This document shows positions 1-9,833 of a DNA stretch of 64,000 nt, one piece after another (the stretch's first letter is position 1; the number at the start of each line of letters is the position of its first letter). Where the stretch lies: assembly GCA_009763385.1 (NCBI GenBank), contig CM019831.1, forward strand, positions 87,579,845-87,643,844. The letters are read 5' to 3'. The position numbers and the translations under genes are program-made. The notes below the pieces were generated by a model. The model searched no databases. It saw nothing but the letters and a program-made list of their open reading frames with translations, and was not told the DNA's origin. The DNA is from Coix lacryma-jobi var. lacryma-jobi (lineage: Eukaryota; Streptophyta; Magnoliopsida; Poales; Poaceae).

Positions 1-60
1 CGGAACAAATGAACTGACTGGACTCACTTTTGGTTCTACTATCTGGTTTGTTCTGATGAT

Positions 61-735
61 GTGGTTGACGCCCAAATGGCTAAAGGGAGTAAGAAAGCGT
101 CTCCGCTTGTTTCGGTTTTGGAGAAGTATCCGAGCAAGCATCTTCCGCCTGTCGCCTTGACCGAAGAGGAGAGAATTAGGTGTGGTGACGCCTTCTTGCT
201 TACTGCTCGGTTTCAAATAAGTCAGGACCTTGTCGAGGAGTGGATGGCTGTGGGGATGAATCCGCTCTGCAGCGAGACTTCATTTGAAGGTTTCGCTGAC
301 CAAGGTGGCTACCGAGGGCCCCGCTTGCTGATTGAAAGGCCTAGCAATTTTGCTGATGATGAATCTTATGTCAATTTATTGAAAGAGAACCTAGGAAGAT
401 TTGCGGGCCGTATCTGCGGAAAGAAAGCGAATTTCAACTTGGCAATCTGGGCCGTGGCCGCCACTTGAATCGCACATTTCACATGATGGGAGTCAAATAT
501 GTTGAAAGACCCTTGCTTGACGAAAGCAAGGAAGAAACCGAAGATTCGAGGGCGAAAGGCAAGGGTCCGGCTCGCCGACGTGGTCGGAGTGGCGTGATCC
601 CTAGGTGGAAAGCTGCCGAGGTTGGTGACATTCTCATAGGGCGCTTGATTGCCAAACCCCCGCGAAAGAGCCAAGGGGGAGCGTTGGACTCGATCCCCGA
701 CATTGATCCGTTCGATCACCCGAGGGTGGTTAGTC
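61..735 (+). pseudogene. Antisense accessory gene of the Tat element, first part
   Basis: An open frame from 61 to 468 (first good ATG at 76) gives about 130 residues: a basic start, then a compact acidic domain. It runs into a stop, and a second frame opening at 465 continues with a Lys/Arg-rich linker to about 735, so one frameshift or unrecognised splice lies near 465. The composition and the place, opposite in strand to gag-pol and between pol and the 3' LTR, match the putative gypsy-type transposon proteins (Pfam Transposase_28-like) of grass Tat elements. The family assignment is from memory of the family, not from a search. Function is unknown. Confidence 0.55.
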
Positions 736-870
736 TCCGCGCCTTTTGTTTCGGCTTGGTTATCTGTACTCCCTTGGGTTTTTGTGATGCATTATCGTTT
801 CCAGCTTTCGCTATGGATTTGACTTACCCTGTTTTTGTCGTGCCCACAGAGCACGTCGCGAGCTACGGAG

Positions 871-1368
871 ATGGCGCCGAAGAAAGCGAGTGTGCAACTT
901 TCGCACTCAGCTTTCGACGATGATGCTTCTATCGCCGACCTTCCCACATTCGCCAAGCCTAGTTCACGGAAGGCCCCGCGTCCGTCAGAAATAGCGGATC
1001 GTCACGCGAAAAAGCAAAAGACTCAACGCCCCGAGGTTTCGACTCAGGTGTCCAACGAAAAAGAGGTTGCTGGGGAGAAGGGGGCCGGTTCCTCGAGAAT
1101 GCCAGCTCCCGCTGCAGTTGACAAGGGTAAGTCTCGTTTTTTGGGTGGATGCATTCGCTTGACGCAGGAGATGGTGGATGGGCAGATCCTAGGCCATGGG
1201 CGGTTGATCCTTGACGCGGCACCTTTGGACTACGAAAACCCCTGCTTTTATACCAGGTGGAGCTCGTCGAGCGAAACGGACGACGCAAGGGAAAAGTCTT
1301 ATTGCATTGCTCATTCTTTGGGTGCAGCCTCAGACGCTCAACTCGCCTGTCGTATTGACTATCGTTGA
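871..1368 (+). pseudogene. Antisense accessory gene, basic low-complexity middle part
   Basis: Opens with ATG at 871 (MAPKKAS...) and encodes a Lys/Ser/Pro-rich segment with a nuclear-localisation-like cluster (RHAKKQKTQR). Coding character fades after about 1125, where GGGTAAGT looks like a splice donor. A short acceptor-like CGCAG at about 1168 would leave an intron of only 45 bases, shorter than usual for plants, so the true exon end is uncertain. Upstream, a possible intron runs from about 724 to an acceptor at CCCACAG (849). It is a linker between the N-terminal domain and the coiled-coil part that starts near 1430. No enzyme motif is visible. Confidence 0.45.
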
Positions 1369-1429
1369 GTTGGTGTTCTGCCTGGCGACGGCGATCAGAC
1401 TATGAAATTTGTAGAGTTCTCGTAGAGAG

Positions 1430-2474
1430 CATTCGTTGCTCCAGAGATTGAAAGGGATCTCCTGAAGGTTAACAACGCAAAGCTTAATGATGCGCTCTCC
1501 TTTCACCTAGCTAGCGTGAGTGCTTAGCTTCCTCATGGACTTTACGTTCCATTCCCCTCTTTTTGGTTGACGTTGATGTAGCGCTTGTTCATTTTATACG
1601 CTATTTCACAGGCTGTTGTTATCGCTTGTAGCCAAAGTCACCGAGGCGAGCTTTACATTTGCAAGCTTGAGCGTGGCTGACAGGAAAAAGATGATCAAAT
1701 CAAGAGCCTTGCTGCAGATCTAGAGGTGCAGACGAATAGGGTCGAGGACGAGCAGACTTCTTGGAAGGCGAGTCAGCGGGAGGTCGAAAGTCTGAAGAAT
1801 GAACTGTCGCAGTTGCGGTCCGCGCAAGCCGAAAGGGAGAGGATGCTTTTGGCTTCGACGACCGGCGTTGTGTCGCGCTTTCGCAAATGCCTCCGCAGCA
1901 TTGGGGTTGAAACGGAAAGCCCGCCCGGGAACAATGTTGATGGCCTCATTAAATGGATTCGCTCGGAGATGGAGTCGCTAGAGGGGCACATGGCCCTTGG
2001 CCATGACTATGCTGCGGTTACCGGCATCAAGGCTATCAATTATAGCCTTGTAGATGTCGGCTGTACCCAGATCTCTGACCTTCCAGTTAAGGAGGTGGAC
2101 TACTGCTGGTGGACTCCCGAAGCGGCGAAGGTGCTCGAGAAAAGGTTTTTCGACGAGTTTTGGCTGGCAGGCGGGAACGATATGTCCCTCATGCAAGCGG
2201 CAGTGGGACGCGACAAGGTGATTTTGTTTTCGCTTGCCTTCAGATTTGCTTGGTGCTATGTTTCTTGCTGCGATTGAAGTGGGTGACGGCTTTGCTTATT
2301 CACAAACCCCGGAGGAGAAAGCCCGAATCAAGTCCGTCTTTTTGGATTTCATCTTGGAGCGGCGGACACGCGAAGCCGAACCAGATGATGAAGGGACTCC
2401 CTGTCGCTCGAATGAGGAAATTCCTGAAAGCTCGGCTGCAGCTACCACTCGTGACGGAAACGACGCACAAGATG
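1430..2474 (+). pseudogene. Antisense accessory gene, coiled-coil part with an intron
   Basis: Two blocks in the same reading frame are separated by a 96-base intron, 1516-1611, with GTGAGT at its start and TTTCACAG at its end. The junction is phase 0 and reads ...SFHLAS then AVVIAC.... After it comes a heptad-like coiled coil (EVESLKNELSQLRSAQAERERM) and a globular stretch with DYCWWTPEAAKVLEKRFFDEFW. A TGA at 1678-1680 and a frame change near 2220-2240 disable it. From 2236 the frame reads LLGAMFLAAIEVGDGF and then an acidic tail to 2474. The conserved frame across the intron supports a true spliced antisense gene carried by the retroelement. Confidence 0.6.
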
Positions 2475-2583
2475 CGGTAGATGAGTGAACAGGCCATGTC
2501 TTTTTTCTGGGAGTCGGTTGTATCCGTAAAGGCTACTGTCGTTTGTAACTTTCGAACTTAAGTTGAATTGTTTTATTGAACAG

Positions 2584-2937
2584 GATGCGGATGCGGGAAC
2601 ACCGGACGTTCTCGACATTTGCCCGTTAATGATTAGATCTGGTGATCTTTGTGTTGGAGGTGACTTGTGGAGGAGCTTTCGTTCTAGGTTTCCGACAATG
2701 TCGCTTTCATCTTACTTGAAAAAACGCGCCAAGAAAATTAAACACACAGAAGAGCACTTGCGTGCCTTTTATGACAATTTTGACCACCGTGAGCTTGAGG
2801 CTAGGCGAAAGAGACGCGAAGCTTCGCGCGCACCGTCGGCTTTCGACGACGGTCCGTCTATTAAAGTGGAGTATGAAGACTACGCCTTTTCGCCTGACGA
2901 ACACAAATATAATGTTTTCCTCGGATCACAAAAATAG
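2584..2937 (+). pseudogene. Antisense accessory gene, C-terminal exon
   Basis: The exon follows an acceptor TTGAACAG ending at 2583. A matching donor, GCG then GTAGATGAG at 2475, would remove 109 bases in phase 0 and join two Asp/Ala-rich stretches in frame. The product is about 117 residues with a basic helix-like region (KKRAKKIKHTEEHLRAFYDN) and an Asp/Glu/Tyr-rich tail ending at a TAG at 2935-2937. This is the last coding piece before the minisatellite at 3100, so the antisense gene runs from 76 to 2937 and points back toward pol. Its role is unknown. Confidence 0.5.
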
Positions 2938-3099
2938 CATGCACATTCGTCAAATGTTTGATCAGACTGTACAAACTTCTTTGAATAAAGAAGAGGTGGA
3001 TTGGTGAATGTGTCTCTTCTAAGTTCTTCGGAAATCGATGGCTACTTTCTAGAAACACTCTCTTTCTTTTTTGAGTTCTTGACTGACTTGCAGGCAATG

Positions 3100-4262
3100 T
3101 GAAGGTACTCTCGTAGCGAGCCCTTCGCTCAAAAATAGGAAAATGCCCGCCCCCACACTTTCTAGTCGAGGTGAGGTAGCATTCGCGCGAGGGTGCTTTC
3201 GTTGCGAGCCCCTCGGCCGGAAGTTGAAAAACGTCCGCCCCCACACTTTCTAGTCGAGGGGTGGTAACGTTCGCGCGAGGGTGCTTTCGTTGCGAGCCCC
3301 TCGGCCGGAAGTTGAAAGACGCCCGCCCCCACACTTTCTAGTCGAGGGGCGGTTTCATTCGCGCGAGGGTGCTTTCGTTCCGAGCCCCTCGGCCGAAAGT
3401 TGAAAGACGCCCGCCCCACACTTTCTAGTCGAGGGGCAATTTCATTCACGCGAGGGTGCTTTCATTGCGAGCACCTCAGCCGGAAGTTGAAAGACGCCCG
3501 CCCTCACACTTTCTAGTCGAGGGGCGATAGCATTCGCGCGAGGGTGCTTTCGTTACGAGCCCCTTGGCCAGACCTGGAAAGCGCCCGCCGCCCTTATTTT
3601 TAGTCAAGGGGCGATATCATTCACGCGAGGGTGCTTTCTTTGCGAGCCCCTCGGCCAGACTTGAAAAACGTCTGCCCCCTATTTTTAGTCGAGGGGCGAT
3701 AGCATTCGCGCGAGGGTGCTTTCGTTGCGAGCCCCTCGGCCAGACCTGGAAAGCGTCCGCCCCCTATTTTTAGTCGAGGGGCGATAGCATTCGCGAGGGG
3801 GTGCTTTTATTGCGAGCCCATCGGCCAGACCTGGAAAGCGTCTGCCCCCTATTTTTAGTCGAGGGGCGATAGCATTCGCACAAGGGTGCTTTCGTTGCGA
3901 GCCCCTTGGCCAGACTTGAAAAATGTCCGCCCCCCTATTTTTAGTCGAGGGGCGATAGCATTCGTGCGAGGGTGCTTTCATTGCGAGCCCCTCGGCCAGA
4001 CTTGAAAAACGTCCGCCCCCTATTTTTAGTCAAGGGGCGATAGCATTCGCGAGGGGGTGCTTTTATTGCGAGCCCCTCGGCCAGACGTGGAAAGCGTCTG
4101 CCCCCTATTTTTAGTCGAGGGGCGATAGCATTCGTGCGAGGGTGCTTTAGTTGGGAGCCCCTCGGCCAGACTTGAAAAACGTATGCCCCCTATTTTTAGT
4201 CGAGGGGCGATAGCATTCGCGCGAGGGCGCTTTCGTTGCGAGCCCCTCAGTCAGAATTGTTT
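3100..4262. repeat. 14-unit tandem array, 85-88 bp, in the Tat 3' region
   Basis: The anchor GCGAGCCCCTC recurs at about 3116, 3204, 3292, 3380, 3467, 3555, 3642, 3727, 3812, 3897, 3983, 4068, 4153 and 4238. Spacing is 87-88 bases for the first seven units and 85-86 after that. The first five units carry CACACTTTCTAGTCGAGG; later units carry CCCCTATTTTTAGTCGAGG. The array therefore has two homogenised subtypes. Short ORFs across it on both strands are translations of the repeat, not genes. Tandem arrays in the 3' untranslated region are a known trait of Tat/Ogre elements and can seed satellite DNA. Confidence 0.95.
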
Positions 4263-4789
4263 GATCGTCTGCCGGCGACATGTTTCGCTTCTTAAAAATT
4301 ATGTTGAAAGAATATTGGTTAGACGAAGCGATTTTCGAATAGGATAAAGAAGACTACAGCTGGCTATATCTAAGATATTGCCATTATTGTCTTCCGGCAG
4401 CGGACTTGATCTTCTCTCGTCACTGGCTTGGGCTTGGGACCGCTTTTCCACTTAGAAAGGCTTTCGTCTAGAACACTTTTGAAGACGATGTTGTCTGACT
4501 GATGTGCCGATGACACAATCATTAAAGCGAAATCACAAGTCCCGATGCTTCCTATTCGCAGCTCACTTATTTGGAATATCTTTCAGATGCAACTGAGTGC
4601 GCTTGGCAGCTTGGTTGCTTGGATGCCTTGTGCTCTAGCCTCTATTTATGGGCTTTGCCCATGGGTGTAGGGCTGCGCTTTTATTATGCGGCTGCACCCA
4701 ACAGTTGTTGGATTATCAAAGCTGATAGGTTTTGTTAGGTGCAGAGTTAAGGGGGTGCTTCTAATTTGGTGTTGGGTGGGTGCCGTTTC
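4263..4789. other. Tat 3' noncoding stretch
   Basis: No convincing ORF, repeat or RNA gene. It lies between two minisatellites of the same element and is most simply read as its 3' untranslated region. Confidence 0.5.
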
Positions 4790-5110
4790 GTACCACCTCG
4801 GCTTTGCTGGAAGGCGGGTACATACCCGCCCACAGGCTTTCTATTCCACCCTCTCATTTTGTCGTAGGGGGTTGTTTTGTGCTGCCCGCAGGCATTTTAT
4901 GCCGCCCTCTTATTTTGTTGGAGGGTCGGTTTGTACTGCCTGTAGGCTTTCGTTCTGCCCTCTCATTTTGTTGGAGGGTCAGTTTGTGTTGCCCGTAGGC
5001 TTTCGTTCCGCCCTCTCATTTTGTTGGAGGGTCGGTTTGTGTTGCCACTTGGCTTTTTATCTTCCACCTTCTCATCATGCTGGAAGGTGGGTATTCGTTT
5101 GCCAACGGGC
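4790..5110. repeat. Second minisatellite in the Tat 3' region, about 54 bp
   Basis: The phrase CTCTCATTTTGTTGGAGGGT and close variants recur at about 4851, 4906, 4960, 5013 and 5068, giving a period of 52-57 bases and five to six degenerate units. It is unrelated in sequence to the 85-88 bp array upstream. Overlapping ORFs at 4686-5186 and 4780-4998 are low-complexity products of the repeat. The following 5111-5527 is noncoding 3' sequence between this array and the end of integrase. Confidence 0.85.
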
Positions 5111-5527
5111 TTTTGAGATTGTCGAGGTCTATGAAGGACTTCTGTTGTCCATCAGGCCGACATTCTTGTTTGTTACATTAATTTGACGAATGCCTCAACC
5201 TTATGTGCGGTTGATTTCGTCATCGAGTGCGTACGCGGTTGCTTGGGGAATTCCGAATGCTTTCATAAGGTGGCGGTTACATTTGGCTGCCTCGTTAAAA
5301 AACCTCGCACCCGACGAAGGGCTTCTCCGGCGAGGAAAAAGAGTGCAACCGATTTTGATTACAAAAATTGAAACTGAATACTTACATCAAAATTACAGGA
5401 AACAAAAGGAACTAAGGATAAAAAAGTCGCAGGTTGCTTGCGTTCCAGGTGTGAGTTGTTTATTCACCCTTCTCATCCAGCAACCGGAATACCCCGGGTG
5501 CCGCCATGCTTGCCACAACGAAGGGCC

Positions 5528-5948
5528 CTACCATTGAGAGTGCAGCTTACCTTGTTTGTCTGGCTGCCGAATGGTGACCATGTCGCCGTGCTTGATATCC
5601 TTTCGAATTAGGCCTTTTTCCCTATGGTGCTTTGTTTCTGCGTGGTACTTTTCAAGATTGAGGTGCAGCCTTACTTCCTCGATGGTGTCTAGCTGGAGGT
5701 GCCTTTGCTCTTGGGTCACTGGCACCATTTCGGTCCGGAAGGACCCCAATTTTACCTCTTCTGGGGTGACCGCCTCCTCACCGTACAACAAGCAAAACAG
5801 AGTGAAGCCGGTAGCTCTGGAGCGAGAGATGTTGTGGCCCCATACGGCTGACGTCAGGGCATTCGCCCATTTTCCTTTTGGTGCATTGAACAAGGTCTTT
5901 GATATTGCTGTGAAGATCAACCCATTCGCCCTTTCGATGGCCCTGTTT
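5528..5948 (-). pseudogene. Tat integrase, C-terminal part
   Basis: Frame read leftward from the edge of the solo LTR. It begins QANRAIERANGLIF, which holds the third catalytic acid (E) of the DDE integrase core, continues through WANALTSAVWGHNISRSRATGFTP-like sequence and LLYGEEAVTPEE, and ends in a basic region (RKDIKHGDMV) of the C-terminal DNA-binding domain. No chromodomain follows, which fits Tat. Its upstream half is at 8449-8810, displaced by the solo LTR. The final residues before 5528 run out of frame near PDKQGKLHSQW, so the extreme C-terminus is uncertain. Confidence 0.8.
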
Positions 5949-6574
5949 GCTTGTGAAGGACCGAATTGGCGACCAGAGGGGGGGGGGGTGAATGGGAGCC
6001 TCAAATTTCTTCTCGAGAAATGATGGCCCTTGTCCCAGAAAATCACCCCAAAAGCGAAGACTCAAACAACCAGTGAGTTCACAACCTATGAATAGGTGGA
6101 TACCCTAGGAGATGTCCTAGAGGTACAGCGGAACTACCGAAGAACCCCCAAAACCAAGCGCCAAAGCAACGGGGCAAAACTGCACAAGCAAGCTCCTAGA
6201 ACAATCGAACCTCCGATAACGAAACACCCTACTCCTTTGGAGAAGAGGAAAGTGTTCGACCAAAACTACTTAGGCCAACTGGTGGCAAAAGCACTTTGGA
6301 AATATCCTTATGAAGTTATGAAACCAATACAACAGACGGATCTCAAATTGGAGCTCGAACGCAAAAGATACCGACGCTAGAACCGTTGAAACTCCGAAAG
6401 CGGAACACTTAACTCCTATGGAGAAGAAGAAAGTGTCCAAACCAAAATACTTTGACCAATGGTGGAAAAACTACTTTGGAATGATCCTTAAGAAGTTAGA
6501 AAACCAACGCAACAAATGGATCTCAAATCGGAGCTCAAATGCAAAAGATACGGACGAAATCAGCAAAACTGTGC

Positions 6575-6760
6575 AGTGGCGGACTGTCCGCTAGTGAACC
6601 GCGGACTATTCCCTTTTGAACCCCGGACAGTCCGGGAATGAGTCCCGGACAGTCCGCCGTTCAAAAATGAAAACAGCGACCTCACTACCCGTGAACAGCC
6701 TCGACCCCCGGACAGTCCGGGGATGAGTCCCAGACAGTCCGCCATTGTCCAAAAAGCCCA
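6575..6760. repeat. GGACAGTCC palindrome cluster in the solo LTR
   Basis: The odd palindrome GGAC-A/T-GTCC occurs about five times, with variable outer bases (CCGGACAGTCCGG, CCGGACAGTCCGCC, GCGGACTGTCCGC). Related clusters occupy the same part of the LTRs at 16780, 25360 and 54680. Palindrome clusters of this sort are known from maize Sirevirus LTRs. Confidence 0.85.
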
Positions 6761-7625
6761 AAAACAGCTCGGGACAAAACCAAAATCGATTGGATCTTCA
6801 CCAAATCGAACGGGGCTGCAACCAAACTCTCCCAAGTGTTCTTCTACGTGTCGGGAAGCTAATCGTAGGATATCATCGCTCCAAACCAACTAATCCATGA
6901 GAAATTGGAAGAACACTAGAAAAGGGGAAGAACGAAGAACGAACACGATTTCGACCCGATCTATGTGCTCGTGAGGTTAGAGAAGAAATCCTTCAGTGGA
7001 AAGAAGGAGCTCACGACATAGAAAAATTTGATTCGAACGGAATCACAAATCATCGCTCGGAGAGTGAGAACGAGGCAAATCTCCGGGAGGGGAAAAACCA
7101 AAATGCGAAGAACAAAAACGCGAATCGATCCAAATTTCAGCCAACACAAGAGGAGTAAGAAATTGATCCTTGGATTGCTACAGGATGATGAATTGTGTAG
7201 CACACTATGTCGGGTTACAAGCCACTCCTCGCAACAACAACGCGTGGATGGCGAAAAGCTCAAGAACAAGAGCCACTCCTCTCTCTAACCCTAGCCTCCT
7301 CTCAAATGAACAAAATGAGAGTGACACCTCCAAGGATGGGCTGCCCTAACCAGCCCCCTTCATATACATAGGCGCACGTCCGAAGACCAAAACGCCCTCT
7401 CATGAAGCACTGACCCAAATACCCTCTTGAGGGTAAAACCGTCCAACTCGGTCATTTTCCATCCGACGGCCACGCACCTTCTCATCCTTCGCTTCGCCTC
7501 AACGCAAGCTCCAGGATCCGCCACGTGCCGTCACCGTCGACCACCGTGCCTTCCTCACCGATAGCTTCACTGCAACGCAAGCCTCTCGGTGTCGCCACGC
7601 GTCGATCGTTCCGCATAGGAACCTC

Positions 7626-7835
7626 TACCCGGTTTTGAGGCCCAAACCGGTAAACCTGCCATCCTAGGTTTTGAGGCCCAAACCTGGAAACCGTCCACCC
7701 CGAGTTTTGAGGGCCAAACTCGGAATCCCGCGAGCCCAGGTTTTGAGGCCCAAACCTAGAAACCGTCCATCCCGAGTTTTGAGGCCCAAACTCGGAAACC
7801 GTCGAGGGTAGCTTTTTGAGGCTCAACTACCGAAC
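7626..7835. repeat. Hairpin array with covarying arms, solo LTR copy
   Basis: Six consecutive inverted repeats about 35-42 bases apart share a loop of the form TTTTGAGGCCCAAA and differ in their arms: CCGG/CCGG, AGG/CCT, GAG/CTC (twice), CAGG/CCT, and finally GGTAG/CTACC. In every unit the two arms match each other or differ by a single base. Equivalent arrays lie in the other copia LTRs at 15741, 48892, 53405 and 55727. Confidence 0.85.
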
Positions 7836-8448
7836 CCGCACCGTAGACGGGATGTGGTTCACACACCCCGACCACCGGCACCGATGCTGATGCATGTCCA
7901 GCCTCCACGCCGGGCACAACGCCTTCGCCTTCCTTTTTGACTCGGCTGAGGGCATTTGCGCCGCACGCAAGCCCGTGTCCGACCTCCCGCCAAGTGCCAC
8001 GACACCATCGTCTTCCTCCCGACTCGGCTGATGCATCACACATCCCCATGTGCTCTCGCTCGTCGATGCCACGTGCCAGCTACCACAGCTGGTCCTCTGG
8101 CCCTCTGGTCCGTCGGTCCAAGCCTCACGTCCGCCCTTCAACGCTCTGGGTACATCATCATGGCACGTCCGCCGCACGGCACGCTCATCCTTCACCGCTC
8201 CCGGTCCGTCAGCGTGACACGTCTCTACTTGACCTGCACCTAGCCATCGACCACTGTATCTGAGCTCCACACCTGCACATCAACACAACCAAGAGATACA
8301 TGTTGCACATGCACACCAACACAGAAACACCACAACTCAACGCCACCGGTTAGTCATAAGCATTAAGCGCATAGCTAGATATAGACTCAACCAGGAAAAG
8401 CCTCAAACCTTCCTCCCAAAAGTCAATCATTCATCATATATGTTCTCA

Positions 8449-8810
8449 GCTTGCGGGTAGTTTACTCATGCAAAATTAAGCTTGATGTTGATTTCGTCTC
8501 AGAAGTTCCTGAACTCTATGCAATTGAATTGCTTTCCGTTATCACAAGTGATGAAGGAAGGGACACCGAAACGACAGATTATCCTTTGCCACATGAATTT
8601 GGTTAAGGAGGCGGAAGTTATGCTTGTGAGTGTCTTTGCCTCTATCCATTTGGTGAAATATTCGAGGGCGACGGCTGTGAATCGCAAGTTTCCCGGAGCT
8701 GACGGTAGTGGTCAAACTATGTCGATGCCCCACATTTGCAAGGGCCAAGTTGGGATCACTGGCGAAGTTTTGTTTGCTGGGGCTTTTTGTTGCTTGGCGA
8801 ACATCTAGCA
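8449..8810 (-). pseudogene. Tat integrase, catalytic core part
   Basis: Read leftward: WPLQMWGIDIV contains the first catalytic Asp, followed at once by a TGA. Then come FTAVALEYFTKWIEAK, and CRFGVPSFITCDNGKQF with the second catalytic Asp. Further TGA codons fall after EFRNF and after LNFA, just before the solo LTR insertion point at PQA. The DDE triad is thus still visible across the two halves (E in 5528-5948), but the protein is dead through at least three stops in addition to the insertion. Confidence 0.8.
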
Positions 8811-9598
8811 ACCTTTGCAGCACTTGACTAATTCCTTAGCATCTGTGGCGGCGGAAGGCCAATAAAATCCCTGCCTCATTGCTTTGTGTGCTATTTCGTG
8901 AGGTCCCCTGTGCGCTCCGCACATTCCAGCGTGCATCTCCTGGAGCAGTCGGATGCCTTCTTGCTTGATTATGCATTTTAACAGCAGGGCTACCGTTCCG
9001 CTTTTGTAAAGTTGTTCGCCGATGACCGAGTAGCTTTTTGCTCTGCTGGCCATTCTTTCGGCGACTTTTCTTAATTCCTGCTCATATGTCCCGGTTAAGT
9101 AATCATATATTTGGGATCTCCAATCATCACTGACGATGGTGTGTACTGAACTTAAGTGGTCTTCCTCCTCTTGTACTGCTTTAGCCAAAAGGACCTGGTA
9201 AAAAACATCTGGTGGTAATGGCAGATTTTGCGCTGCAGCCTTGGCCAACTCGTCCGCCTCTGTGTTTTCGGCTCTGGGAATGTGCCGGAGAGTGAAACCT
9301 GAAAAGTATTTTTCCATTCTTCGAACCGCTACTAGATATTTCGCCTGCTCTGGCTCTTTTGCTGTGAATTTCTTTTCGGCTTGCCCGATGACCACTTGGG
9401 AATCTGATTTGATTATGCATCTTCTTCTCCGATTGCACGTAGCTTTCGTAGGCCCAGCAATACTGCGTCATATTCGGCGATGTTGTTTGTTGTGAGAAAC
9501 TGTAGCCTTGCGGCAAATCTTACTTTTGGGCCTTTTGGTGGGGTTAAGATCGCCGAGATTCCGGCTCCAGCCATGCCCCATGCGCCATCACAATTCAT
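8805..9598 (-). pseudogene. Tat RNase H and integrase zinc-binding domain
   Basis: 9598-9413 encodes the RNase H start (NCDGAWGMAGAG, then NNIAEYDAVLLGLRKL with the conserved Glu). A frame change near 9400 leads into a second frame (9395-8805) with VIGQAEKKF, the RNase H end (HIPRAENTEADELAKAA, carrying the His and final Asp), a linker, and the integrase HHCC zinc finger (AHRGPHEIAHKAMRQGFYWP...CCKGC). Order and spacing are normal for a gypsy pol. One frameshift separates the two frames. Confidence 0.85.
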
Positions 9599-9833
9599 TG
9601 TCCATCCTGGTTCCTCACTCGAGGGAAGTGTCGAAAGCCGCGGGAGTCCAATCCGCTATGAAATCTGCTAGTGCTTGGGACTTGATAGCTGACCGGTGCT
9701 AGAAATCGATCACGTATTCATTTAGCTCCGCTGCCCATTTGCCCACTCGGCCGATAGCTTCGTTGTTACGAAATAAAGCTTCTAGCGGCTGTGCTGATAA
9801 GACTATGATATGATGGGACTAGAAGTAGTGCTT

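Larger units (their letters stand above)
5954..8448 (-). mobile_element. Solo LTR of a Sirevirus-type copia element, in the Tat integrase
   Basis: The sequence starts TGAAGGACCG and ends ATATGTTCTCA, so it has TG...CA termini and is 2495 bases long. It is flanked by the 5-base duplication gcttg (5949-5953 and 8449-8453). Removing it restores the integrase frame. There is no primer site, polypurine tract or internal coding sequence. Orientation follows the other copia LTRs here, whose 3' end read backward starts TGAAGGACCGAG...GCGACCAGAGG. Its outer right end differs from the ...ATGTATCCGCA end of the other copies, so it is a separate subfamily. It carries both palindrome arrays listed next. 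Confidence 0.93.

Noticed and set aside
2861..3981. Several ORFs of 65-157 residues on both strands over the tandem array
   Set aside because: Products of the repeat unit, with the same motif (ESTLAR, APSRECY) recurring at the repeat period.
3100..4262. Regular repeats resembling a CRISPR array
   Set aside because: Units are contiguous 85-88 bp repeats without unique spacers, in a plant retrotransposon 3' region.
5975..5985. Variable G-run (about 6 to 12 G) in every copia LTR end
   Set aside because: Homopolymer slippage is enough; length may also reflect sequencing error.
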